A DNA stretch of 64,000 nucleotides, from assembly GCF_016616425.1 (NCBI RefSeq), contig NZ_CP067101.1:5394001-5458000 (forward strand), in the 5' to 3' direction. The stretch's first letter is position 1. Every line of letters starts with the position of its first letter. A program made the translations under genes and the position numbers. The notes beneath the pieces are model-generated. The model saw nothing but the letters and a program-made list of their open reading frames with translations. It did not search any database and was not told the DNA's origin. Below, piece after piece: positions 18,623 through 27,780 of this stretch. This DNA is from Bradyrhizobium diazoefficiens. Lineage in GTDB: Bacteria; Pseudomonadota; Alphaproteobacteria; Rhizobiales; Xanthobacteraceae.

Positions 18623-19377
18623 TTGGCGCGATTGTTGGCCCACTCGTCCTCAAGATAGTTTCTATCGCGCAACGTGTCCATCGGGTGCCAGAAGCCGTGA
18701 TGCACGAAGGCGCGAAGCTGATCCGTGCGCGCGAGTTGCTCCATCGGCTGGCGCTCCCAGATCGTTTTGTCGTCCGCAATCAGTCCAGCGACCGATGGCG
18801 AAAGCAGAAAGAAACCACCATTGATCCAGCCGCCATCGTCATTCGGCTTTTCCTCAAAGTTGACGACCCGAGTGCCTTCGATTGCGACCGCGCCGAAGCG
18901 CTTTGCCGGCCGCACGACCGAAACGGTCGCAGCGCGCCCATGTTTGGTGTGGAACGCGATCTCGGCGGAGAGATCGATGTCGGCGACACCATCGCCATAA
19001 GTCAGCGCGAAGAAAGGTTCGTTCACGAGATAGGGCAGCACCCGCTTCAGCCGGCCACCGGTTTGCGTCTCCTCACCGGTATCAACCAGCGTGACGCGCC
19101 AGGGCTCGGCCGTTTCACGATGCACCTCCATACGATTCTCAGCGAGATGGAAGGTCACGTCGGACATGTGCAGGAAGTAGTTCGCAAAATACTCCTTGAT
19201 CATGTAGCCCTTGTAGCCAAGGCAAATCACGAAATCATGGAAACCGTAATGGCTGTAGATCTTCATGATGTGCCAGAGGATGGGCCGGCCGCCGATCTCG
19301 ACCATGGGCTTCGGGCGCGTTGTCGTTTCCTCGGCGATACGCGTGCCCAGACCTCCGGCCAGGATAACAACTTTCAT
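18607..19377 (-). CDS. rfbF: glucose-1-phosphate cytidylyltransferase
   Basis: A 256-residue nucleotidyltransferase that makes CDP-glucose from CTP and glucose-1-phosphate, the first step of the CDP-dideoxyhexose route. It begins MKVVILAGGLGTRIAEETTT with KPMVEIGGRPILWHIMKIY, and has FALTYGDGVADID as the metal-binding region. A TTG precedes the ATG; the ATG at 19377 has AGGGA seven bases upstream and is preferred. It is the first gene of the operon running down to 13392. The 145 bases before it separate it from the membrane-protein gene on the same strand. Confidence 0.93.
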   Translation of the reverse strand: MKVVILAGGLGTRIAEETTTRPKPMVEIGGRPILWHIMKIYSHYGFHDFVICLGYKGYMIKEYFANYFLHMSDVTFHLAENRMEVHRETAEPWRVTLVDTGEETQTGGRLKRVLPYLVNEPFFALTYGDGVADIDLSAEIAFHTKHGRAATVSVVRPAKRFGAVAIEGTRVVNFEEKPNDDGGWINGGFFLLSPSVAGLIADDKTIWERQPMEQLARTDQLRAFVHHGFWHPMDTLRDRNYLEDEWANNRAKWRVW

Positions 19378-19522
19378 CAAAGATTCCCTAAGGAGGGTGG
19401 TCGTATCATGAACGCGCTTTTACACAATTTTGCAACCTTGAGAAACCGTCAGAATTCTCGGTGAAACATTCGCTGGCCGGGCCAATGCGCTTTTCCCACT
19501 AGGAAACTAACGGAAACACACC

Positions 19523-21421
19523 CTAGCGAGCAGGCACTGATTTCGCGTCGTTTTCGATGATAAGACGTGCCACGGCCTCTTCGCCCAGGCAGGCGTTTTT
19601 GACCACCTCCGGACTTGCCGGCGCAGGTCGCTCGCTGGCCGCTCTGCCCGAACCCGCAACCCTCACGACGCCTTCGATCCGGCTGCCTTCATAGAGCAAT
19701 TCACGGCAAATGTCCGCGGGAACGGAATGAAAATCCAGCGTCGTCGTGTGTGCCAGACGCGTCACGACGACTTGTCCCCAGGGCGATGAGAAGCTTTGCC
19801 CCGCGATCAGCAGCGATGGAACATCGATGCTCAAGAGAGCCAGTTGCGAGGGCGTTACGAGGCCAGGTTTGATCGAACCATTATGCGAACGAATGTCACT
19901 AATCAGCTTTGGAAGCTCTGCCAGAACTTCGGAAGGCGTGCCGGCTTTGACCGTCGGCTGGACGATGACAGCCTTCTTTCCATAAAACTGCGCGATGCAA
20001 TCGTTCGGCAACCGATTGGGTTTATCTCCTATCTCTCCGGCCGATAGCACCGTTGGCAGCACTGTGTGACTGGCGAGCACGAAACTGTCTTCCGGTGCCA
20101 ACGACAGCTGCGCGTGCCGCGCCATCCCCTCCAGCCAGAACGTACGGAAGGAGGCTTGTTCCGATCGCAACAGTTTGGTCGTGGCACTGTTCGCCAATGG
20201 AAAAATCAACACTGCGCCCACCACAACGGCGGCGATCGCCTCACTGACAAGCCCGGCTTTTGCCGGAGATGCTACCGATCCAGACAGTCGCCAGCTCTGA
20301 AACGCCCGCACCAACAATGCCGCACTGATCGTCAACCCCGCACCTAGCAAGATGATGGTCTGGTTTTGGGATCGCGGTGGCAGGCCGCCGCCCATGGAAT
20401 ATTCCGCGGTGAAGATGGCGAAGTAGGTGCACGCCAGCGAGAACATCGATGCAAGCGCGGCCAGCAGGAGCTTCTCGCGGACAGCCTTGCGGGCTGGCGG
20501 CGGCTGAATCGAAGTGAAAACCAGCACGACGATGAGCCAGGCCAGTATGCGACGATCATGCGCAAAGGGTTTCAGATCCGTGATAATCAGCTCGAAGGCT
20601 TCGCTGAAAGAGTGGCTGAGATCGCCAGCCGCCGGAAACATTCCCATGCGAACCGAATTTCCAGGGGCGAGAAGAAGAATTGCGAGCCCGGCAAGCGTGC
20701 TCGCACCAATGATGGCATGCGCTCCCAACTGAACCTTATCGCGCCAGAACGCCACGCGAAAAGCCAGCGAACCGAGGACGAGACCAAGCAGCCAGGCAGG
20801 GGTGAATTCATTGCATAGGGCAGCAACAAAGCAGCCGACCGACAGCATGCTGACCTCAGCTGGCGTCATTCTTGTTCGGCTCTCGGCGGAACGGAAGAAC
20901 GCCGCAAATACCGGCAACACGATCGCGGCAGGAACCGCGTAGCAGGCAGTTCCAGGCAACCAGTACAGAAGCTCCCGCAAATTGGGAACGTTGCTAAGCA
21001 CCACGGCTGTCATGGCCGTTCCGATAAAGATGATTTGCGGGAGCGGCGCTCGAGGCCAGAGCCGACGGGCAAACAGAAGCGTTGCCGCAACAAAGCAGAT
21101 TTGAATGCCGATCAGCACTGCGACATAAGTCATGAAGTAGTCGAGACCCGTCGCACGACCGAGAGCCGCTGGAAGCTGAATCAAGAGCAGTGGAACGATA
21201 CGGCCAACGGCGGTGCGGTACCAAATCTCGGTAGCCCAAAGGAAGCCGCCCGCGGAGTTCAGATATGCCAGACAGTAGTCGTCGGACGCAGGCATGCTGT
21301 AGAGCGTCACGGCGAGCAAACGCGCAAGAAATTGCAGCGGAACCAAGCTGGCAAGCAACCACAAAACAGACCATCGAATTCGAGCGTCGGTCTGTCCAAC
21401 CCAAGCATCACCAAGGCGCAT
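19523..21421 (-). CDS. polytopic membrane protein with C-terminal PilS-like pilin domain
   Basis: A 632-residue protein. Residues ~15-420 contain about ten to twelve hydrophobic helices and an early SDDY acidic motif in the first extramembrane loop, which recalls GT-C-type or DUF6056 membrane glycosyltransferases. Residues ~495-625 are soluble and resemble the C-terminal half of type IVb (PilS) pilins: a Gly/Leu-rich stretch, SPWGQVVVTR (compare NPWGG-VTV), VPADICRELL with the first Cys, and VVKNACLGEEAVARLIIE with the second Cys. The ATG at 21421 has GAGAGG upstream. The 299-base divergent gap upstream shows no clear promoter. Functions are inferred. Confidence 0.65.
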   Translation of the reverse strand: MRLGDAWVGQTDARIRWSVLWLLASLVPLQFLARLLAVTLYSMPASDDYCLAYLNSAGGFLWATEIWYRTAVGRIVPLLLIQLPAALGRATGLDYFMTYVAVLIGIQICFVAATLLFARRLWPRAPLPQIIFIGTAMTAVVLSNVPNLRELLYWLPGTACYAVPAAIVLPVFAAFFRSAESRTRMTPAEVSMLSVGCFVAALCNEFTPAWLLGLVLGSLAFRVAFWRDKVQLGAHAIIGASTLAGLAILLLAPGNSVRMGMFPAAGDLSHSFSEAFELIITDLKPFAHDRRILAWLIVVLVFTSIQPPPARKAVREKLLLAALASMFSLACTYFAIFTAEYSMGGGLPPRSQNQTIILLGAGLTISAALLVRAFQSWRLSGSVASPAKAGLVSEAIAAVVVGAVLIFPLANSATTKLLRSEQASFRTFWLEGMARHAQLSLAPEDSFVLASHTVLPTVLSAGEIGDKPNRLPNDCIAQFYGKKAVIVQPTVKAGTPSEVLAELPKLISDIRSHNGSIKPGLVTPSQLALLSIDVPSLLIAGQSFSSPWGQVVVTRLAHTTTLDFHSVPADICRELLYEGSRIEGVVRVAGSGRAASERPAPASPEVVKNACLGEEAVARLIIENDAKSVPAR

Positions 21422-21720
21422 CTCTAGACCTCTCACAGCCGCTCGGCACCGAATGCCAGATTCGGGACTGCAGCTCCTACTAGCCGCTGAAAGCCCTCAC
21501 AAGTAGCGGGCGCCCGCAGTGAATAGTGGCCACCGTGGGAAAACGGGAAGGATCGGACGGATAAGCCGCTCCACTCGATACAAGAAATAGCAAAAAACGG
21601 TATTGAACTACCTACCAAAAAGTGTTGGCGATCTCAGCCTGAGCCGATACCACTGTGCTGGCTTACCCCTTCCTTCACCATCAGCTCCCCCTCCTGGCAT
21701 GGACCACGCTGGAACCGATA

Positions 21721-22683
<963 letters not shown>

Positions 22684-22880
22684 TTCCGCGCGCTGCGATC
22701 GGGAAAAATCGTCAATTCGATGCTCGCGCGACAAAATGCGCGAAAACAACCCCATGCACAGTAGCCGGGACCCGCTTTATCAATGACTTAAGCGCTGGCC
22801 CGAACCGCCCTGCGGGTTTCCCGAAACGATTTGACCCGTCGGGCGAAACAGGGGCACTATCTCAGCATCGCAACGATACG

Positions 22881-25832
22881 TCAGGCCAGCAGGAATCCTC
22901 TCCCGTGCAGGTCGTGGAGCAGATCGATCGGGCTGACCTGCACGGTGGTATCATGGCTCGCCACCGCCTCGACGAATACCACCGGCGAAGGCGTGACCTC
23001 CGCGCCAACCCAACCGGGCATGGGATCAGGCGGCTCCGGCGGGCTGGACAGTGACGTGTCACCAAAATTGAACACAAAACCATCCCCAGCTAGCGGCGCT
23101 GCGCCGATGGCGCCATCGCCATTGAGATCCTGCTGGAGCGTCGGCTCCAGTGCTTTGAGGGACGGATCGGTCCCCAGCACTTCGGGAGCCGCGGCGAGCG
23201 TCGTCACGAAATTGCCGCTGCTGTCCGTGCTCCAGACCGAATAGTGTCCGTTCGAGGAGTCCTTCCAGACCACGTCATAACCGCCACCTGACACCTGCTC
23301 GGCCGCGATGACGGACCACGTGGTGTAATTGGCCGTGTTCACCACATTGCCTAGGTATTTCAGCGTAGGGCCTGTGCCGGTCGAGATGTTGTCCAGATAA
23401 TAGTTGCCGCCGGACACCACCACGCTGGTTGATCCGATCGCCTCGATCGTGACGGGGCTGGCGATCGGTATTCCGATCGTGCCGTCGCCATTGAGATCCT
23501 GCTGGAGCGTCGGCTCGAGCGCTTTCAAGGACGGATCGGTCCCCAGCACTTCGGGGGCTGCGGCAAGCGTCTTCACGAAATTGCCAGTGCTGTCCGTGCT
23601 CCAGACCGAATAGTGCCCGTTCGAGGAGTCCTTCCAGACCACGTCGTAGCCACCACCTGACACCTGCTCGGCCGCAATCACGGACCACGTGGTGTAATTG
23701 GCCGTGTTCACCACAGAGCCTGCATATTTCAGCGTAGGCCCGCTACCGGTCGAGATGTTGTCCAGATAATAGTTGCCGCCAGACACCACCACGCTGGTTG
23801 ATCCGACCGCCTCGATCGTGACGGGGCTGGCAACCGGTATTCCGATCGTGCCGTCGCCATTGAGATCTTGATGAAGCGTCGGCTCCAGTGCTTGCAGGGA
23901 GGGATCACTCCCCAGCACTTCGGGAGCCGCGGCCAGCGTCTTCACGAAATTGCCGGTGCTGTCCGTGCTCCAGACCGAGTAATGCCCGTCCGACGAATCC
24001 TTCCAGACCACGTCATAGCCACCACCGGACACCTGCTCGGCCGCAATCACGGACCACGTGGTGTAATTGGCCGTGTTCACCACATTGCCTAGGTATTTCA
24101 GCGCAGGGCCTGTGCCTGTCGAGATGTTGTCCAGATAGTAATTGCCGCCGGACACCACCACGCTGGTTGATCCGACCGCCTCGACCGTGACGAGGCTGGC
24201 AGCCGGTATTCCGATCGTGCCGTCGCCATTGAGATCCTGCTGGAGCGTCGTCTCCAGTGCTTGCAGGGACGGATCGCTCCCCAGCACTTCGGGAGCCGCG
24301 GCCAGCGTCTTCACGAAATTGCCGGTGCTGTCCGTGCTCCAGACCGAGTAATGCCCGTCCGACGAATCCTTCCAGACCACATCGTAGCCACCACCGGACA
24401 CCTGCTCGGCCGCAATGACGGACCACGTGGTGTAATTGGCCGTGTTCACCACATTGCCTAGGTATTTCAGCGTAGGGCCTGTGCCGGTCGAGATGTTGTC
24501 CAGATGATAGTTGCCGCCGGACAAGAATACGCTGGTCGATCCGAACGCCTCGATCGTTCTCGAAACGAGGCTGGAGCTGGCGACGGTGACGCCTCCAAAC
24601 TGGAAATATTCGACGCCGGTGACGGTGTCGGTGCCGTCAGGTGAGCCGCTACGCTGATCAACCAACGTAAATGTCTGCGTCGCCGTGTCATATGAAATCG
24701 TATAATTGGCCTGGCTGCCCGAATATACCGCGGTGTCGGTGCCGGCGCCGCCGATGATGGTGTCGTTACCCGCCCCGCCGGTGATCGTATCGTTGCCGCC
24801 GCCGCCGTTCAGCGTATTGGCGATGGCGTTGCCGACGATGGTGTCGTTGCCGGATCCGCCGATGGCGTTGTCGATGTAGGAGCGCGCGTCGCCATTGTAG
24901 AGATAGGCGTTGTAGACGTTGCCCGAGGCATAATGGCCGTCACCGAGATAGGCCAGCTGCGTTGTGGAGAACACCGACGAGGCGCCGGGATTGAGGTTGA
25001 TGCTCAGATTGGTCGTGTAGTTCGACAGGTCGTAGGTATCGACGCCGCCGCCGTCCCAGATCGTCTCATAGATGCGGTTGGCCGAGCCGCCGACGCCGCC
25101 GCCCGGCGCGAGCTGGGCGACGCCGTTGATGAACTCCTGCCCCGTGGTCGGATTCCAGGTGTAGACGGTGGCGCTGCTCTGGGTCGTGAAGTTCGCCCCG
25201 TACATGGTCTGCAGCGCGAGGACATCGTTGGCCATGTAGGTCTGCGGATATCCGTACGCTTCGTTGGTGTACCCGCTCGTGGTTGAAGCGCCGACATAGC
25301 TGCGATAGCTCATGACGGTATATTCGCTGTCGTCGTGCGCGCTCGGCACCGCGACGTTGCCGGGGCCTCCGGCCTCCTGGCTGTGCTTGAGGCCGACCGC
25401 ATGGCCGAGTTCGTGCAGCGCGGTCGTGAAGTAGTAATTGCCGAGCTTGGCGAGCGAGTAATTGTACTGAGTCCCGAACCAGACGTCGCCGCCGGACGCA
25501 TAGTTGCCGGGATAGTAGGCGTAGGAGGTGGGATTGGCCGCCGGCGACTGCGCGACCATGATGTCGGCACCGTTCGTGCCCGCGTACTGGATGTTGGCGT
25601 TGGTGTAGCCGTTGATCAATCCGATGGCGTAGTTGATCGCCGCCTGCATCTGCGCCGGCGCCGAGGCAAAGCCCGACGTTGTCGGCTCGCCGCTGCCGCC
25701 GGTGTACGGATTAGCGTAGTCGCTCGGCGAATCCGGAAAGCTGTAGGTGATCGCGCCCGACCATTTGTAGCCCGACAGCAGACCGTCGATATCGGCATTG
25801 TTGGTCTTGGTGACCGTGACAGCGGTAGCCAA
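22881..25832 (-). CDS. secreted M10 (serralysin-type) metalloprotease with RTX-like and W_rich_C repeats
   Basis: A 983-residue extracellular protease. The zinc site HELGHAVGLKH is near residue 140-150, and the Met-turn VMSYRSY follows at ~173. Nonapeptide RTX-like calcium repeats (GGAGNDTII type) occupy ~325-370. Four 123-residue tryptophan-rich units with terminal DLNGDG calcium loops follow to ~915. There is no N-terminal signal peptide, which fits type I secretion through a C-terminal signal; no type I exporter is in the window. Start choice: TTG at 25832 has GGAG seven bases upstream and gives MATAVTVTK-type N-terminus; another TTG at 25853 lacks a site. Confidence 0.88.
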   Translation of the reverse strand: MATAVTVTKTNNADIDGLLSGYKWSGAITYSFPDSPSDYANPYTGGSGEPTTSGFASAPAQMQAAINYAIGLINGYTNANIQYAGTNGADIMVAQSPAANPTSYAYYPGNYASGGDVWFGTQYNYSLAKLGNYYFTTALHELGHAVGLKHSQEAGGPGNVAVPSAHDDSEYTVMSYRSYVGASTTSGYTNEAYGYPQTYMANDVLALQTMYGANFTTQSSATVYTWNPTTGQEFINGVAQLAPGGGVGGSANRIYETIWDGGGVDTYDLSNYTTNLSINLNPGASSVFSTTQLAYLGDGHYASGNVYNAYLYNGDARSYIDNAIGGSGNDTIVGNAIANTLNGGGGNDTITGGAGNDTIIGGAGTDTAVYSGSQANYTISYDTATQTFTLVDQRSGSPDGTDTVTGVEYFQFGGVTVASSSLVSRTIEAFGSTSVFLSGGNYHLDNISTGTGPTLKYLGNVVNTANYTTWSVIAAEQVSGGGYDVVWKDSSDGHYSVWSTDSTGNFVKTLAAAPEVLGSDPSLQALETTLQQDLNGDGTIGIPAASLVTVEAVGSTSVVVSGGNYYLDNISTGTGPALKYLGNVVNTANYTTWSVIAAEQVSGGGYDVVWKDSSDGHYSVWSTDSTGNFVKTLAAAPEVLGSDPSLQALEPTLHQDLNGDGTIGIPVASPVTIEAVGSTSVVVSGGNYYLDNISTGSGPTLKYAGSVVNTANYTTWSVIAAEQVSGGGYDVVWKDSSNGHYSVWSTDSTGNFVKTLAAAPEVLGTDPSLKALEPTLQQDLNGDGTIGIPIASPVTIEAIGSTSVVVSGGNYYLDNISTGTGPTLKYLGNVVNTANYTTWSVIAAEQVSGGGYDVVWKDSSNGHYSVWSTDSSGNFVTTLAAAPEVLGTDPSLKALEPTLQQDLNGDGAIGAAPLAGDGFVFNFGDTSLSSPPEPPDPMPGWVGAEVTPSPVVFVEAVASHDTTVQVSPIDLLHDLHGRGFLLA
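23088..24563 (-). repeat. four tandem 369-bp coding repeats (W_rich_C units)
   Basis: The marker ATTGAGATCC/T recurs at 23121, 23490, 23859 and 24228, exactly 369 bases apart. Each unit encodes 123 residues with GSTSVVVSGGNYYLDN, NYTTWSVIAAEQVSGGG, VVWKDSS-GHYSVWSTDS and DLNGDG. Copies differ at only scattered positions, indicating recent duplication or gene conversion. Confidence 0.95.
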
Positions 25833-25967
25833 AGGGAAACTCCGAATCAGCAAGCCCCGTGCTGGTCGAGGCGTTAACAGATGATTCTAGCTAGAGTCCT
25901 GAACGTTTGGTTTAAATGGGGCGACACCGTCCGGATCTCTGCCATAATGCGCCGTTAATCATCCAAT

Positions 25968-25983
25968 CCCGTAGTCGTACGGG
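25968..25983. promoter_or_regulatory. inverted repeat in divergent gap between protease and small secreted protein
   Basis: CCCGTA-GTCG-TACGGG is a perfect 6-bp inverted repeat 49 bases before the small gene at 26032. A second perfect palindrome, TCTAGCTAGA, lies at 25886-25895, about 54 bases upstream of the protease start. Either could be an operator; no regulator is known. Confidence 0.3.
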
Positions 25984-26031
25984 CGCGAACAGGAGGCTCA
26001 GTTCCGCAGTGCCCGTGATTTGCAGGGTTTT

Positions 26032-26334
26032 ATGAAGAGACGTTCACCCTCGACCTGCCTGTTTGGAGCGCTGATGATGCTCGCGGGAATCAATCACATG
26101 GCCCTCGGAGGACTGCCCCTCATGGTGGAAAAGGCCAACGCAGGTGAGAACCGCAAGGCGGGGCGCTCGCCATCCATGCCAATGGCCCGCGATCCCGCCG
26201 CAGCGGTGGCCGAGGAATACGAAGCTGCGCGCCGGAAGGGAACGCGGGAGGCATTCGAACTCTTCATCGCGCGCCATGGCGACGACCCGTTGGCCGAGCA
26301 GGCCCGCGCGGAACTAAAGCGCCTGCCGCGCTGA
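26032..26334 (+). CDS. small secreted hypothetical protein with a helical repeat-like tail
   Basis: A 100-residue protein starting MKRRSPSTCLFGALMMLAG, a charged then hydrophobic N-terminus that could be a signal peptide or anchor. The C-terminal EYEAARRKGTREAFELFIAR and following HGDDPLAEQARAELKRL resemble a single short helical hairpin of the type repeated in TPR/Sel1-like periplasmic proteins. A TTG four codons upstream (26020) is an alternative start. It is divergent from the protease gene. I do not recognise a specific function. Confidence 0.55.
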   Translation: MKRRSPSTCLFGALMMLAGINHMALGGLPLMVEKANAGENRKAGRSPSMPMARDPAAAVAEEYEAARRKGTREAFELFIARHGDDPLAEQARAELKRLPR

Positions 26335-26466
26335 GCTCTTTACGCACCCGCAGCAAAGCCGTACCAGGTATGGCATTTCGACAGGCAGCATCGGCGCCCG
26401 TCCGGGCTTGCCGCGTGATCTTTCGGCACTATGGTGGGCCCGCAATCTGTCCCGGAGCCTTTCAAG

Positions 26467-27660
26467 ATGCCCTTTCCGCCTGCCTCGGAAGCCCTGTCGC
26501 GCTTCACCGTGCTCGATCTGACCCGCGTCCGCTCCGGGCCCACCTGCGTGCGGCAGCTGGCGGACTGGGGCGCGAATGTCGTCAAGATCGACGCGCTGAC
26601 CGAGGACGCGGGCGGCGAGCAGCCGGGTGGCCCCCGGCGCGGTTCCGACTTCCAGAATTTGCATCGCAACAAACGGGCCATGACGCTGAATCTGAAGGAC
26701 GAGCGCGGGCTCGCCGTGTTCAAGCGCCTCGCCGCCAAGGCCGACGTCGTGGTCGAGAATTTCCGGCCCGACGTGAAGAAGAAGCTCGGCATCGACTATG
26801 ACAGTCTCGCCGCGATCAATCCACGCATCGTCTATGGCAGCATCTCCGGCTTCGGCCAGGATGGCCCCTATCACAAACGGCCCGGCTTCGATCAGATCGC
26901 GCAAGGCATGGGCGGGCTGATGTCGATCACCGGAGCGCCGGGTGAAGGCCCGATGCGGGTCGGCATTCCCGTCGCCGACCTCACGGCCGGCCTGTTCTGC
27001 GCCATTGGCATCCTCACCGCACTGCTCGAGCGCGAGATCTCGGGCAAGGGGCAATGGGTGCAGACCTCGCTGCTCCAGGCCCAGATCTTCATGCTCGACT
27101 TCCAGGCGGCGCGCTGGCTGATGGAGAAGGAAGTCGCCAAGCAGGCCGGCAACAACCATCCGACCAGCATCCCGACCGGCGTGTTCAAGAGCTCGGACGG
27201 CTACATCAACATCGCCACTACCGGCGGGCGGATCTGGGAGCGCTGCGCCCAGGCGATCGGCGCGCCGGAACTCGTTGGCCATCCCGACTATGCCACGGCC
27301 CCTGCCCGCTCCAAGAACCGCGACGCGCTCAACGCCGAGATCGAGAAGCGGACCGTGACGAAGTCGACCGAGACCTGGGTCCGCGAACTCAACGAGGCCG
27401 GCGTGCCTTGCGGGCCGATCTATGCGATCGACCAGATGTTCGAGGACGCCCAAGTCAAGCATCTCGGCATCGCCCAGGATGTGCCGAACGAGGAGGGCCG
27501 CCATATCCGCCTCGTCGGCCAGCCCTTAACGCTGTCGCGCACGCCGAGCAGGATGGTGGCGCGGCCGCCGGAGTTCGGCGAGCAGACCGACGAGGTGCTG
27601 AAGGAGTTCGGCTTCGGCGCCGACGAGATCGCCAGGCTCAGGGACGCCAAGGTGGTGTGA
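26467..27660 (+). CDS. class III CoA transferase (CaiB/BaiF family)
   Basis: A 397-residue acyl-CoA:carboxylate CoA transferase. It begins LSRFTVLDLTRVRSGPTCVR. The catalytic Asp is in PGFDQIAQGMGGLMSITG, matching formyl-CoA transferase, and GRHIRLVGQPLTLS lies in the C-terminal domain. The ATG at 26467 has CGGAG upstream and fits the family start better than the ATG at 26431. It stands alone, convergent with the tct operon. Substrates are unknown; a carboxylate imported by the neighbouring transporter is possible. Confidence 0.88.
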   Translation: MPFPPASEALSRFTVLDLTRVRSGPTCVRQLADWGANVVKIDALTEDAGGEQPGGPRRGSDFQNLHRNKRAMTLNLKDERGLAVFKRLAAKADVVVENFRPDVKKKLGIDYDSLAAINPRIVYGSISGFGQDGPYHKRPGFDQIAQGMGGLMSITGAPGEGPMRVGIPVADLTAGLFCAIGILTALLEREISGKGQWVQTSLLQAQIFMLDFQAARWLMEKEVAKQAGNNHPTSIPTGVFKSSDGYINIATTGGRIWERCAQAIGAPELVGHPDYATAPARSKNRDALNAEIEKRTVTKSTETWVRELNEAGVPCGPIYAIDQMFEDAQVKHLGIAQDVPNEEGRHIRLVGQPLTLSRTPSRMVARPPEFGEQTDEVLKEFGFGADEIARLRDAKVV

Positions 27661-27678
27661 GCCAGCCAGAAACGACGA

Positions 27679-27700
27679 TGCCCGGCAAGATTGCCGGGCA
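27679..27700. terminator. bidirectional hairpin between convergent genes
   Basis: TGCCCGGCA-AGAT-TGCCGGGCA is a perfect 9-bp stem with a 4-base loop, 18 bases after the CoA-transferase stop and before the tctA end. No U run follows on the plus strand, so it may terminate or only protect the transcript ends. Confidence 0.6.
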
Positions 27701-27780
27701 CGAATATTTGAACTCGCCGACCGCGAGACCAACGGATTATGGCGACACGATAAGTCTAAGGCACTGATCAAATTCACTTT

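Noticed and set aside
19389..19464. Strong ribosome-site-like AAGGAGG on the plus strand with an 18-codon frame MNALLHNFATLRNRQNSR
   Set aside because: Spacing of 12 bases is long, there is no likeness to known leader peptides, and it is antisense to the rfbF leader; chance is more likely.
22684..22880. Phrase GATTTGACCCGTCGGGC in the convergent gap as an intergenic repeat
   Set aside because: It resembles sequence I associate with related genomes, but only one copy is in the window, so I cannot support a repeat call.
23088..24563. Regular repeats as a possible CRISPR array
   Set aside because: Units are 369 bp without spacers and encode protein domains in frame.
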